DNA of 64,000 bases, from assembly GCA_963402885.1 (NCBI GenBank), contig OY727095.1:15629001-15693000 (forward strand). The letters run 5' to 3'. The stretch is from Antedon bifida. Taxonomy: Eukaryota; Echinodermata; Crinoidea; Comatulida; Antedonidae. The position numbers and the translations under genes are program-made. This document shows, in pieces, positions 47,801-57,370 of the stretch. How positions within the stretch are numbered: the first letter of the stretch is position 1; each line of letters opens with the position of its first letter. The notes under the pieces are model-generated. The model was not told the DNA's origin and did no database searches. It was given only the letters and a program-made list of their open reading frames with translations.

Positions 47801-50800
47801 TGTTGGTATGTTACACATTTTTGGAATATCAAACCACACCCTCATAACCTGCGTAACATCAAATTTACACTGTTTGTTGTAAACTGCGCATTGTTAAAAT
47901 AAAGGCTCTTACAACACAGCCCATAGTTTGTGAAACATTGCTTTATAACATGAAATGTTTTGAGGTACAATTGCCAATATAAAAAAGTTGTGCGCAAAAT
48001 ACTGTCACTTTTTGTCATTTACTTGATACAATTTACTGCATAATGTTGAATCTGAAGGAAAACGTCACTCTCACAGTGTCATGGGGGATATATACAGAAA
48101 TTGTTCTCACTGAATGGCAACATAGCAATGAATATTTCATGTAATATTACTAGGTCGTTGAATGGTCTGGCTCACATTTACTAATATTAATTGTTTTTTA
48201 ATAGTGGGAAAAATATTTTGTTTATGCTTTTTTAGATACTATTAATTACTACTGAAAAGTATATGTTTGTCTTGTGAACAGGATTGCCACCTTTAAGAAT
48301 AAATAGTGAATGAATTCGCTTATGGTTATCTTTGGCAATTTTCCTAAATATATAAAAAAAATATTTAAAAAATAAAAAAACAAAACATTAAATTAAATTT
48401 ACCTCTTCAACAGGACACAAAGAAAAGTGTTTTTCTCCCCTTAGATTATGTATGCCACATCGAAAACGCATCCACTTCAAAGGAACAGGCCTTTCTAAAT
48501 CTGTCATAAACTCATCAATAACCTCTTTGAGATCACTAAAGCTCTTATCTGTTGTTTCTTTACTGTTCTCGATGGCAAAATAATGGTTATTATACACATG
48601 TACTTTCAGTTTTTCTCCAAGTGCACCTCGAAGCTCTTTAAATACCTTTTTTGCCTAATAATAAAAAATTTATATTCATATCATAACATGGGTCAATTAC
48701 TGTAATTTATTCTAATTAATATTCAAAAACTTTTTATAATAGACTCGCGACTACTACTTACTTTTATAGTAATCGCAGGTTAGACTTAAGTAATCAAATT
48801 ACTTGATACACTACTTTAGGACTAAGTTTCTTTACATTTGCTTATAGATTGTTCTCAGTAGTTGAGTATTTACCTCATCATTTTGTTCTTCTTCAGTCCT
48901 GCCAAGCTTCCCCTTGTGTGTACCCACAATAAGGATAGTTGGTTTGTGAACTCCCTTTGCTTTGTTTTTTCCCACAATACGACTATGAGAATAAACTGAC
49001 AGGATGTAAGATAATATGAACTGGAGGTTGGTCCAATGATGTTGATGCTTTTTCTGAAAAAAAAAAACAAACACAAAAACAAAACAAAATTACTTTTTTG
49101 ATTTAAAATAAAGTAAATGCTTTTTTTTTTTATCAAGAAGACTTGTTCCAGCACAACAACTACAATACCTTACAATACTTACGCCATTCGAATCAATGAC
49201 GATAGCACGATCTTTAAGGTTCACACTGAGATCAAACACTACGATGTATAGTGCCTCTGATGTTACGAAGATCTGGAAAAAATAATGTGCTTGTTATTCA
49301 AATATTTTATTAATATTCTTAAAGGCCTATGAACAAGTACCATTATTCTGTAGTGGTCCCTAATATAAATAAAGACTATTATATACAAATTCTTTGATAA
49401 ACTATTTTAATACATTGACTATTGATACTCTTTTTATCAAAGCATTTCTCTAGTACAAATTCATATAACACTGTGGCTAAAATCAGGTATGATTGAAAAC
49501 AGAAGGAAAGTGTTAATAAAAATACTCATAGAAAATTTGTAATATCAACATTTCATAATAAGCACTAACCATTGGATTACAATTACTGAATGGGGAAAAA
49601 GGCAAACTATACCTTGGCCATACAATTGTTATTATTACATTACATTACAAATTTGATATAGCGCTCTTAGAATGAAACCAATTATGTTATCTTTTTAACT
49701 GGCTGACATGGAGTTTATTAAGAAATGTGTAGAAAGTATTTAAACAATAAAATATCAACTTACAAGGCAATAACATATTTTGTAACTTACGCGATGTATA
49801 CCATGGTATATCATTTGTCCCCCATGATCCCAGATGTTGAATGTTTCTTCCAAAGTCGTCTCCTTATTTTCCTCAACTTTCTTGATTACATCTTTATCTA
49901 ACTGCTGTTCTGTATCAATTGGAATAGCTTTAGTAGCTGTATCAGTACCTGTAGTGGAAACAAGCTTTTTTGGTTATCAAAACATATGTAACAAGAACGT
50001 AATATAAAAATATGTAAATGATTTCATTTTTAATGACAAATTTAAGTCCCAGTATATTAATATATATATTATGAGTATTGTTTTAGTTGTCCTCTTTGTT
50101 GTAATTTTCATTATCATCATCATCATTGCTAAAGTCACCACCCACTACCACATAGATGCAGGCTTCACCATTATTAATATCTAGCACATCATCATTATCA
50201 TTATTATTTTCATCCTTGTTTTTCATTTTTAATGTCATCATTATAACTTTAGTTTTCACTGTCTAGAAATGTATGACTGTCAATCATAATTGTTACACAG
50301 ATAATATTTCGTCTCCAAGTTATAGTTAATTATAGTTGTCATTATCATAGTAGAAAATTATGTCACCATAATTGTTACACAGATAGGTTGCCTCCAAATC
50401 TGAGCACATAATTTTAATAATGTTATAGTTATTTAGTTACTTTAAATTAGAAAATCTTATAATATTATCTTAATTATTTCAAATAACTATGAAAAATTGC
50501 CAACTCATAATATAAGACTTATTTATTAGTGTTTTTACTACAAAATGTAATAGATAAGAATTTACGGGAAAGTTACATACCATCATTTTTGTAATCATCA
50601 TTGTTGGCATCAATATTGTAGTTAACAATACCATCATCATCTTCTGTAGATGGTTTCATGTTAACCTGACACATACAAAAAAAAAATAACCCAAAAAACA
50701 ATAAATGTTATTCATCAAAAATTGAATACTGTCTACCTTTAATAGAAATAAAAAGTAATATTTATTCTCAAAACAATAATTAGAAATTTAAAACATTAAA

Positions 50801-53800
50801 ATAGCTGCTCATAATGTCTCATTGCATTCTGTAAGTGACTGGTTTGCAATAGTAGGAATGTGCTGTAGGTACTTATATTTTATTTATTTTTTGTTTTTAT
50901 TACACTATTACTGACATACGCTTACAGTTTTCCTTGCTCTCAGTTTGTCAGTGACCATTTTTGTATACTGATTTGAAGGATTACCTGTAGAGAAAAAAAA
51001 GACAGTGTGTACATATTATTTTAGCAGATACGTTAATACGTAAATATACTTTAGACTGTCAAACTTATTGATTAATTAATGTAAAATTAATATACATCAT
51101 CAAACACTGTAACATAGCTTGCGTGCTAAGAGATCATAACAATTGTATTAGTATAATGTATGTTAAAATAAGACCGTTCACACCATACTACGGTTGTATA
51201 CATTTTTAAATTCCATTCTACATCTCCAATTCATTGTGGGCCTGTTTGTGTCAATGATAATGAGATTAATGATAAATAATAAATAATGTTACATAGCCAG
51301 TTATGATAGGAAGAGTAATATGCTAATTTGTATTCATGTTTACCACTATCAGCATCATCCTCTGTCCATGTTGTGCTTGCTGTTCTTATCACCGCTATGC
51401 CATCTGTAACTACATGCTTTTCCTCAAATCTGGCAAAAATATTTGAAACCAACTATGAACTTCAGTCATTTTAAGTACAGGTACTGTAAAACATGCACTT
51501 TTCTCCTTTTACTTCAAAATCATTTTAATATATTCATTAATTATAATAATAATAATAATATTTATTTGGTCACCAATGTAAAAATAACCAGGAATGAGAA
51601 TAGGCTAAAGCCCAAACAGATTCTGTACTCACTCCATACAATACAAACAGTTAAGATAAAACCAAATACAAGAAAAATACAAATAAACTATACATAACAT
51701 GAAATATAGTGTTTTGTTAGAGCAGCCTTAAATATTGAAATTGTTTGTGAATCTTTTATGTCATTTGGTATTTGCTCCCATAGTCTAGGAAAAGAAACAA
51801 ATACAGAATTATAAAAAATATTGCCTTTCGAATTCCAACGTAAAAGCCTACCCGGACATCTTTCACTAGTTTTAATATACTCATTGAAAGAATGGGGACA
51901 GTAACCTTTCAACACCTTAAATCCTAATGAAAGTCTATGTAATTTAAACAATCAATAGATAATAATTCAAGCACTTTCAACCTATGAAAATAAGATGTGT
52001 CCCAGGAACCTTCCTTTCTAAACATTATTATCCTTGTTGCTTTCCTTTGTATACTTTCTATTCTATTAATATATGATTTCTCAAATGGTGCCCACATTGA
52101 ACAACAGTAGGTAACCACTGGAAGTAATAGAGCTTTGTATAAGTTCAACATAGCTAACCAGGACATATTTTTACTACATTTTGAAATGAAATCAAGCAAT
52201 CTGCTTGCTTTACAACATATAACTTGTGTATGACAAGACAACGAACTATTTACATACACACCTAGAAATTTGAATTCTGTAACTTTAGGAATATTGTCTG
52301 ATTCTATGGTATTTATCCCGGTTAACTATCTCTTTACATCTTGTAACATGCATTACGGCGCATTTGACAGGATTTAAGGGAAGTTTGTTTACATTTGCCC
52401 ATTTAGCAATTAAATCTAAATCCTTTTGAAGCAATTTACAATCATTATTGTTATAAATAAGATGTGATAATGTGTGATCATCAGCAAATTGAAAAAGTGA
52501 AGAAGAAATATTATTTACAATATCACTTACGTAAATCAAAAATAAAAGAGGGCCCAAAACTGACCCTTGTGGTACCCCTGAAGTAACATTTACCCACTCT
52601 GACCTTCTCCTCTGTAAATAACCATAACCTTTTGGCGTCTATTTGAAAGAAAATCTGTAATCCATGCAGGCCCGTAGTCAGGGGGGGTTTTTTTGGTTCG
52701 GGCGAACCCGCCTTTACAGTGAATTGTATAATTTGGAATATTAATTCATTTAAAAATGCTAAATAAAGTCAGATGTTAAAACCACAATTTCCAAAAATTC
52801 ATTTCTATTTATCCACTATAAATTTACAAAAGTGTTGTTTTAAACCACACTCCAAATAAAACAAAGAAAATAATGATAGGACATTTGCAGAAAGAAGCAA
52901 ACCGGTGTTACCGGTATAACACGGTTCAAATTTCGGAACGTCTATAAATTACTACGGAAATTCGGCCTAATATTTACGAACGTAGGGAAATGAAGATAAA
53001 TAGGGTACTACACGCATCGGAAATACAGAACTACAGTACAGGACAGAATTATTGCAAAAATCACAACGCATTCAACACGTTGTCGTTGCGTTTTGTTTGC
53101 GTTGCGTTGAACAGCTTTCAACATATAGTTGTTTATTCAACGAAAGTCATTATCAGCATGTCAAGTAAACAATGAGTTATTTCAACGCTAGCTGCTGCTA
53201 CACTAGACTGGCCGATTGCACGCCTGAACGATCAGTAACAACAACAGGCAAAATACCGGCAGTCACTACCAGATATTTTAATATAAATAAAATATATATG
53301 AAGCTTAAATATATTTTTAAGTATTGAACGGACAGTTACCAAATAAAACACACAGTGATATTTTCCAGTGTTTAGTAAAGGAAAACATCGAATAATAAGG
53401 TCGATGCTAAGCCGAACAGTTAACACTGTACTGTAGGCCTTCCGGGGGAAAACACGATCTCACGTCGTAAAATCAAACAACGTGGTAATTACTGACATCA
53501 ACACACGGGGCCGCCACCCCGGTTTCCTCAAGAAAAAAACCATGTGTGTTATGACGTATTACGCACAATTATGATTTCCACCAATGCCACAGTTATTAAG
53601 TTTCTTAATTAATCTTTTATGAGACACCTTATCAAATGCAGACAAAAATTCAAGAAAAATAATATCAATATTTTTACAGCCTTTAAGTTCTGAGCTCTGT
53701 GCCCATGAATGAAAAACCTTTGAAAGTAAAAGTTCAGTACTATACATTTGTCTAAACCCAAACTGATTTTCTGAAAGGATATTATTATATTCTAGATATT

Positions 53801-55745
53801 CCCTTAAATGATAGCAAAGCAATTTCTCAATAATCTTACAAATTATGGGAGTTAAAGACACTGGACGATAGCTTTTCATTTCGTCTTTGGGTTTTCCATT
53901 TCTTTTGAAAATAGGTACAACATTTGCATCCTTCAATTGTTTTGGTAAAATACCTTTTTGTACAGTTAAATTAAAGAATGTACATAAAACATTAGCCAAT
54001 TGTGCCTTACATGACTTTAAGAATATTGGAAGCAAATTATACATTTAGGAAGTCAAGTTATCCAACAATTCGTATGATTTTTTTTCCTAGAATATAAGAT
54101 TAAAATTAAATTCTATAATCTATAGAAAATTTGATGGTGTTATGATTAGGTAGTAACTGATTTATATATTTCTAAAAGTTTTTATTTAACTATTGTTAGA
54201 TCTATTACTGCAATATTTAGAAAGTAGTAGTTTATCAAAAACCAATCAATAAAAGTTGGCTGGTTTGCAATTCTTAGTTTGCTCACAATTATTTTGTAAT
54301 GTCAATTTCACTGTCCTATTACTACTTACTCTTTTCCAAGTAAGGCATTAATGAGGCATGTTTTACCCACTCCTTCCTGTCCAATTACTTTAAGCATTCC
54401 AAGATTGACTAGAACTGATCCATCTTTCAAGGCTTCATTGTATGCGTCTTGAAAATCACGAGCAGCAATATTGGGATATTGGAATGTTGGAAAATTATCT
54501 AAAAATATAATAAGATTTTAAAATAGCTTTGAGTAAATTAAGTTCAACAATCAAGCAAAAATGAACAATAGCATGCAAAATAAATCTACAAACTATATAA
54601 ATACTACATTATTATATAATAAATAAAATTACATTATGAGATTAAAAAAAAAGAATTTAAAATGTTAACTATAGACTCCAATCAACAAGAAAAAAGTATT
54701 AATTAAAATGCTATTGTAATGAATACAGTAATAGTAACATTGTATACAAATAATAACACAAAAACTGGACAAATAAGTATAGAGGAACACAAAGCATTTC
54801 AGACCCAAAAAATTGGTAAGTATACCATGGACAAGAGATGAGAATACTGTAAAAGTGTGTCATAGTAATAAATATTGAGTGCTGAAAAAAGCTGTTTTCT
54901 CCTCTTATTTTAATTATAATATCGAGTTTAATTTAAAAAAGTAGAAATTAAACCATTTCATGATCTATACATATACTACACAGACAAACTTATATCAGTT
55001 ATTTAGTACATAATACTGAGAATTAACTTAACCTTCTAACTTGTTAGCAGCAGCAACAGTCATCTTATTTTCCTTTAAATGTTCGATAAATGATTGCAAT
55101 TTATCTTCCCTTAGGATGCCTCTCTGTTCAAGATCTAGTATCACAGTCCACTGGTTGGCGCATTGTTTTATTATTAAATTAAATACTTACCTAAAATATT
55201 TCTTGCTCTCATTCCAATACATGCTGCAAACGTATTTAATTTTGATGGTTCATCGTCAAGCTGTAATCCACTTTCCAAGTAAAACACTACGTCCCACATG
55301 TTTTGAAAACCAAATCTTTGCAGTCTATAATAAGTAATGACATCTTGTAACTCCTCTTGTCCTACTTCGTTCAATGCCGTAAACAATCGCTTCCGGTAAG
55401 AGGATAACTTATCACCAGTACCTTTGACGTTGTTATCTTTCATATACTGCTTTACCAGATCTACAGCAAGCTGCAAACCTGATAATTCAGCAACCTCAAA
55501 AAGGATGGTGACGTCATTAGGTTTGATTTTACCGTTGTCATGGAGTATATTGAACAGATCAGTTGCTATGAAATCAGTATGTGTGAGGTCTCCTCTAGGA
55601 ATAACATCAAATAAGCAACATCTTAGCCAAAGGTATCTTTCCCCATCATAGTGTTTGCCAAGATCATATTTGAGGTCGTTGAACTTTGTTTGTAAGTCTG
55701 GCATTTCCCTAGATGTTGGTTTTGTCCGAGAATCTTCAGATGATT
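35569..55745 (-). CDS. DED-like / Roc-like GTPase / COR / DED-like protein, about 21 exons, alternative tails
   Basis: I assembled this gene from splice borders and phases. Exons in order: 55191-55745, (55033-55134 optional), 54330-54498, 51344-51429, 50926-50984, 50581-50665, 49791-49948, 49183-49272, 48874-49053, 48403-48654, 46936-47130, 46546-46740, 46060-46362, 45743-45814, 41804-42020, 39143-39175, 38518-39054, 37474-37755, 37011-37049, then either 36501-36516 plus 36062-36107, or 35795-35809 plus 35569-35726. Every junction stays in frame; most have GTAAGT- or GTATGT-like donors, the weakest being GTTGGT after 38518. The protein has about 1,190 residues. First-exon phase implies an upstream exon I could not find; otherwise the ATG at 55702-55704 would serve. 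Roc-COR proteins (ROCO family) are GTP-binding scaffolds; DED links suggest cell-death or immune signalling. Mobile elements fill three introns. No transcript was available, so all exons are predictions. Confidence 0.75.
36062..37049 (-). CDS. Tail form A: acidic exon, 16-nt micro-exon, polybasic CaaX end
   Basis: Exon 37011-37049 (GEDEDESLINQT), micro-exon 36501-36516 and exon 36062-36107 join in phase to read GTHHGGQKQKKRSKRGCKLL and a TAA stop. The last four residues CKLL form a CaaX box; a final Leu favours geranylgeranylation, and the KQKKRSKR stretch just before is the basic patch seen in Rho and Rap GTPases (RhoB ends CKVL). This would tether the protein to the inner face of membranes. 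All borders are canonical (TTTCAG/GTAAGT, TTCTAG). Confidence 0.65.
37474..37755 (-). CDS. Ser/Gly/Ala-rich repeat linker exon
   Basis: The exon encodes 94 residues, mostly SSGAGV / SSDAGV / SSGAGA repeats of six residues, from an 18-bp tandem repeat in the DNA (TCTTCTGGTGCAGGTGTG and variants). Both borders are phase 1, so copies can be gained or lost without breaking the frame. It probably works as a flexible, possibly O-glycosylated or phosphorylated spacer between the DED pair and the membrane-anchoring tail. Confidence 0.75.
38518..39175 (-). CDS. Second tandem DED-like exon (C-terminal pair)
   Basis: The 11-residue exon 39143-39175 (DDVGTSGSNQ) leads to exon 38518-39054, 179 residues holding two death-fold units: FRQLLTDTAAWFDELGYLKI ... 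LLQDLRASGSLSPSNLTILY and FRQKVYQLGVEL ... SWSMIMDFEHRGIIDKD ... LEQNGMTKARK. The layout copies that of the N-terminal exon, so the protein carries two DED-like pairs flanking the GTPase-COR core. The exon could start with an ATG-led hydrophobic frame (MCVIILMISYSFSF) if transcription began in the intron, but the acceptor at 39055-39056 is good and that frame is probably intron. The donor GTTGGT is weak. Confidence 0.75.
39530..41157. mobile_element. Inverted-repeat element in an intron, left end triplicated
   Basis: An end sequence GTACTACTACTGGTAAGAGG, then AATGAAGATATCACAGC and TAATAGCAGCATG, occurs at 39531 and is inverted at 41104-41157. The left copy is part of an 88-bp tandem repeat (starts 39543, 39631, 39719). 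The interior is AT-rich without coding frames. A non-autonomous DNA element is the simplest reading. Confidence 0.65.
41214..41690. repeat. Dispersed-repeat-like block with CCTCCGCCAAGGAGG palindrome
   Basis: The block begins CACCTCCGCCAAGGAGGT, a 5-bp-armed palindrome, followed by GTGTGTCTGTTTG. I recall similar starts in dispersed repeats of other animals but cannot name the family. It is intronic, with no coding frame. Confidence 0.35.
41804..45814 (-). CDS. Linker and cysteine-rich exons after COR
   Basis: Exon 45743-45814 encodes a 24-residue polar linker (IKRTNVPNEASNEEPSSKAC). Exon 41804-42020 encodes 72 residues with CILCDVCSDTS and a later LPCSKTGTY, a CxxCxxC cluster that could bind metal. 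The intron between them is 3.7 kb and almost filled by a foldback element whose edge is only about 11 bases from the donor at 45742-45737. I do not recognise the Cys-rich part as a named domain. Confidence 0.65.
42695..45725. mobile_element. Foldback element with about 1-kb inverted arms, intronic
   Basis: The left arm (42695 to about 43770) and right arm (about 44690 to 45725) are inverted copies, diverged but alignable along their length; shared landmarks are CTAGTAGCTAGATCAAC, TGACCTTTGACCCAC, AATGCCATTTCTGACC and GTTCTCGGGG-type pieces. TAT lies next to both outer ends and may be the target duplication. The ~0.9-kb centre has a 135-codon plus-strand frame (44063-44470) with no known domain and short ATAAACGCC repeats. 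Arms this long could form a very stable hairpin in the pre-mRNA. Confidence 0.8.
46060..47130 (-). CDS. COR domain exons
   Basis: Three phase-0 exons (46936-47130, 46546-46740, 46060-46362; 65, 65 and 101 codons) follow the GTPase directly. Recognisable COR features are LLNFLYDLGEIVYMPDN, AVLDPMKLVEIVTSFV, then a winged-helix-like part (LEEDLLRELWKER ... FEFLVALMIQLGFI), and YFVPLRLAF ... YYDFKGYLPDVLFPYMI, the hallmark of the COR C-terminal half. In ROCO proteins COR dimerises and relays the nucleotide state. All exons being phase 0 and similar in size is notable. The donor of the middle exon is GTAGGT. Confidence 0.8.
47131..48402. other. Intron of the large gene, possible old element
   Basis: A plus-strand block from about 47201 (AGTGTTCCGCAAACTTTTTA) resembles the start of some hAT elements, and GTGGTTGGGG-type text occurs twice (47329, 47582). 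No right end was found. No exon is called here. Confidence 0.35.
48403..54498 (-). CDS. Roc-like GTPase domain, eight exons
   Basis: The P-loop (G1) is GQEGVGKT in exon 54330-54498. Switch I lies in 51344-51429 (VVTDGIAVIRTAST). G3 is WDHGGQ in 49791-49948, a proper DxxGQ. G4 in 48874-49053 is VGTHKGKLG: the Roc family usually has THxD, and the Asp that reads guanine is Gly here. G5-like FAIEN is in 48403-48654. Between switch I and G3 an acidic low-complexity insert of about 75 residues (TEDDADSG ... EDDDGIVNYN ... NNDDYKND) is encoded by three small exons, unusual for a compact GTPase. The missing Asp leaves nucleotide specificity open. The other exons are 50926-50984, 50581-50665 and 49183-49272. 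Confidence 0.8.
49273..50580. other. Introns of the large gene apart from exon 49791-49948
   Basis: AT-rich, with (ATC)n-type runs at about 50110-50230. Only the G3-motif exon is coding. Confidence 0.5.
51541..54050 (-). mobile_element. 5'-truncated LINE in an intron, interrupted by a second insertion
   Basis: The minus strand encodes RT from IFKRNGKPKDEMKSYRPVSL and EFLSAFDKVSH (53559-54044), then, past an insertion, [37 protein letters not shown] (the usual YADD is FADD here) and a C-terminal region ending FISCYV-like at 51688. At least two frame changes lie around 52300 and 52600. The 3' tail is (ATT)n at 51541-51560. The endonuclease is missing. It sits between the P-loop and switch I exons of the large gene, so it must be spliced out. 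Confidence 0.8.
52676..53560. mobile_element. Insertion of about 885 bp splitting the intronic LINE
   Basis: The LINE sequence is continuous in sense across the two edges (GGN before, AWITDFL after), so the piece between is inserted. It starts GGCCCGTAGTCAGGGGGGG, similar to CAGGGCCGTACGCAGAGGGGG at 55973, and has no coding frame. No matching inverted end or target duplication was found, so its class is open. Confidence 0.5.
55033..55745 (-). CDS. N-terminal tandem DED-like exon plus an adjacent half-DED cassette
   Basis: The exon 55191-55745 encodes two death-fold units: residues about 19-105 (FNDLKYDL, DGERYLWLR, DLFNILHDNG, ILFEVAELSG, DLVKQYM) and about 112-185 (LSSYRKRLFTALNEV ... FQNMWDVVFYLESG ... 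ARNIL). It matches the exon at 152-689 throughout. After its donor (GTAAGT), bases 55160-55033 encode QWTVILDLEQRGILRED ... ENKMTVAANKLE, which aligns to the second half of the same domain and better still to the downstream DED exon (SMIMDFEHRGIIDKD). The part 55033-55134 has an acceptor (ACTAG) and a donor (GTTAAG) and keeps phase if included, adding 34 residues. It may be an optional cassette or the remnant of a replaced exon. Confidence 0.7.
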
Positions 55746-56280
55746 CTGTATATAGACAAAATATCAAAGCTAAATAAATAATTACAAAAGTAATAATAGG
55801 TAGTAGTAAATTATGAATATTATGATAGAAAAAATAAAAAAACAAAATTACGAGGCAATAATGCAAATAATGTGAAATGGTAAAGATGAGAAACTATTTG
55901 AAAAAAAATCTACATAGGCCTACAGTATATCACTACACTGGTGCAAACTTTTAAGATGAAGTTATCTTTGCAGGGCCGTACGCAGAGGGGGAGGGGGTGC
56001 GACGGGTGCTTATTCAGTATTTTTTTACCAACCAGGTAGCACAATAAAAATAGTGACAAATATTGTACCGCGTGCCCATACACACTGCATTTGAATGTAT
56101 GATGGCACGGCACGCACAAACAAGTGAACAACATAAACTTCATCCATCAGCAACCTAACAACAATAGCCAGTCTGTCTAGGCATTGTTTCGTAGGTTAGT
56201 CAATACTCAATTATTATCATTTAGAATAAAATGATCACCTATTATTATTGTATGAAATCTTTATTATTTTTTTTTTTATT
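55746..56280. other. 5' flank of the large gene with an element fragment
   Basis: An upstream exon or promoter of the DED-Roc-COR gene is expected here or beyond. At 55973 CAGGGCCGTACGC followed by a G-run resembles the left end of the insertion at 52676. I found no clear promoter, start exon or CpG-rich stretch. Confidence 0.35.
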
Positions 56281-57370
56281 TGGTTATCCGCAACGAAGTT
56301 GCAGGATAACCTCTTGTGATTGTACGAAATCATCATCATTATCATCATCATCTTTTTTAGTTATCCGCATTGAGTGGATAACTCCTTGTAACTGTCCTGG
56401 ATTAATTTCTATGTTTTTAGTTATCCGCATTCAGCGGATAACTCCTTGTAACTGTCCTGTTTCATCATCTTTTTTTTAGTTATCCGCTTAGTAGCGGATA
56501 ACTTCTTGTGATTGTAGTGGATCAATATTTTTTTTTGGTTATCCGCAACTTAGTTGCAGGATAACCCATGTGATTGTAAATATCTTTTTTTTTCATCTTC
56601 TTTGTTAGTTATCCGCTTAGTAGCGGATAACTCCTTGTTATTGTAGTGGATCATTATTTTTTTTCTATATTATTCATTTAAACATTTTGCCAATCAGATG
56701 TAGTGACGTCATCATATGGCCAGTTGAATAAAAAAAGTCGTATTTTCATATTTTGCGTCATAGTTCATCACATTTAAAAGAGCGCGCATCTATATTTTAC
56801 GTATCCAAATTTCTTCTACACGCTAATATGTTGTTGCTGAGATAATATCCTTCCGAAATTATTATTTTAGTGTTTCATTGTGATACCGTCGCCATGTTAA
56901 AAAATGGAATAAATGGCGGGTCCCGTAATTTCACCTATTCTACACTGTATGTAATATGTATACAGATTATACTGTTTATACTGTATATACTATATGACAC
57001 AAAATTGACAGAATTCAGCACTAACAACATATCATATTCTTCAGATCAGGTCATAATGTCATAATCTTTTTCTGTGTGCAAAATTCCAACGTATGGCGTG
57101 CATGTGGCGTTTGTCGTGCGGATAACTAACTCGTCAAAGTGACGAGTTTCATGTCTAGTTAGTTATCCGCTTAGTAGCGGATAACTCCTTGTTATTGTAG
57201 TGGATCAATATTTTTTAGTTATCCGCTTAGTAGCGGATAACTCCTTGTGATTGTAGTGGATCAATATTTTTTTTTTTCTGTATTATTAGTTATCCGCTTA
57301 GTAGCGGATAACTCCTTGTAATCGTCCTGTTACTTTTTTTGGTTATCCGCAACTTAGTTGCGGATAACCC
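56281..57370. repeat. Cluster of short TTATCCGC hairpins
   Basis: Palindromic or near-palindromic blocks of 25-30 bases, such as AGTTATCCGC ... GCGGATAACT and GGTTATCCGC ... GCGGATAACC, occur at about 56282, 56359, 56419, 56478, 56537, 56607, 57161, 57217, 57288 and 57341, with two more at 60539 and 60595. They are separated by T-runs and TTGTGATTGTAGTGGATC-like text. The stem is constant and the loop varies (AACTTAGTT, TTAGTA, ATTGAGT). A second palindrome AACTCGTCAAAGTGACGAGT lies at 57127. No gene is seen. Confidence 0.8.
56676..57150. repeat. Direct repeat of 60055-60535
   Basis: About 475 bases (ATTTTGCCAATCAGATGTAG to the AACTCGTC palindrome) recur nearly unchanged at 60055-60535, with a more diverged third copy at about 61700-61960. 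A 64-codon frame present in both close copies (MFHCDTVAML / MFHFDTVAML) is AT-rich with no domain, and I take it as part of the repeat. Confidence 0.85.
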
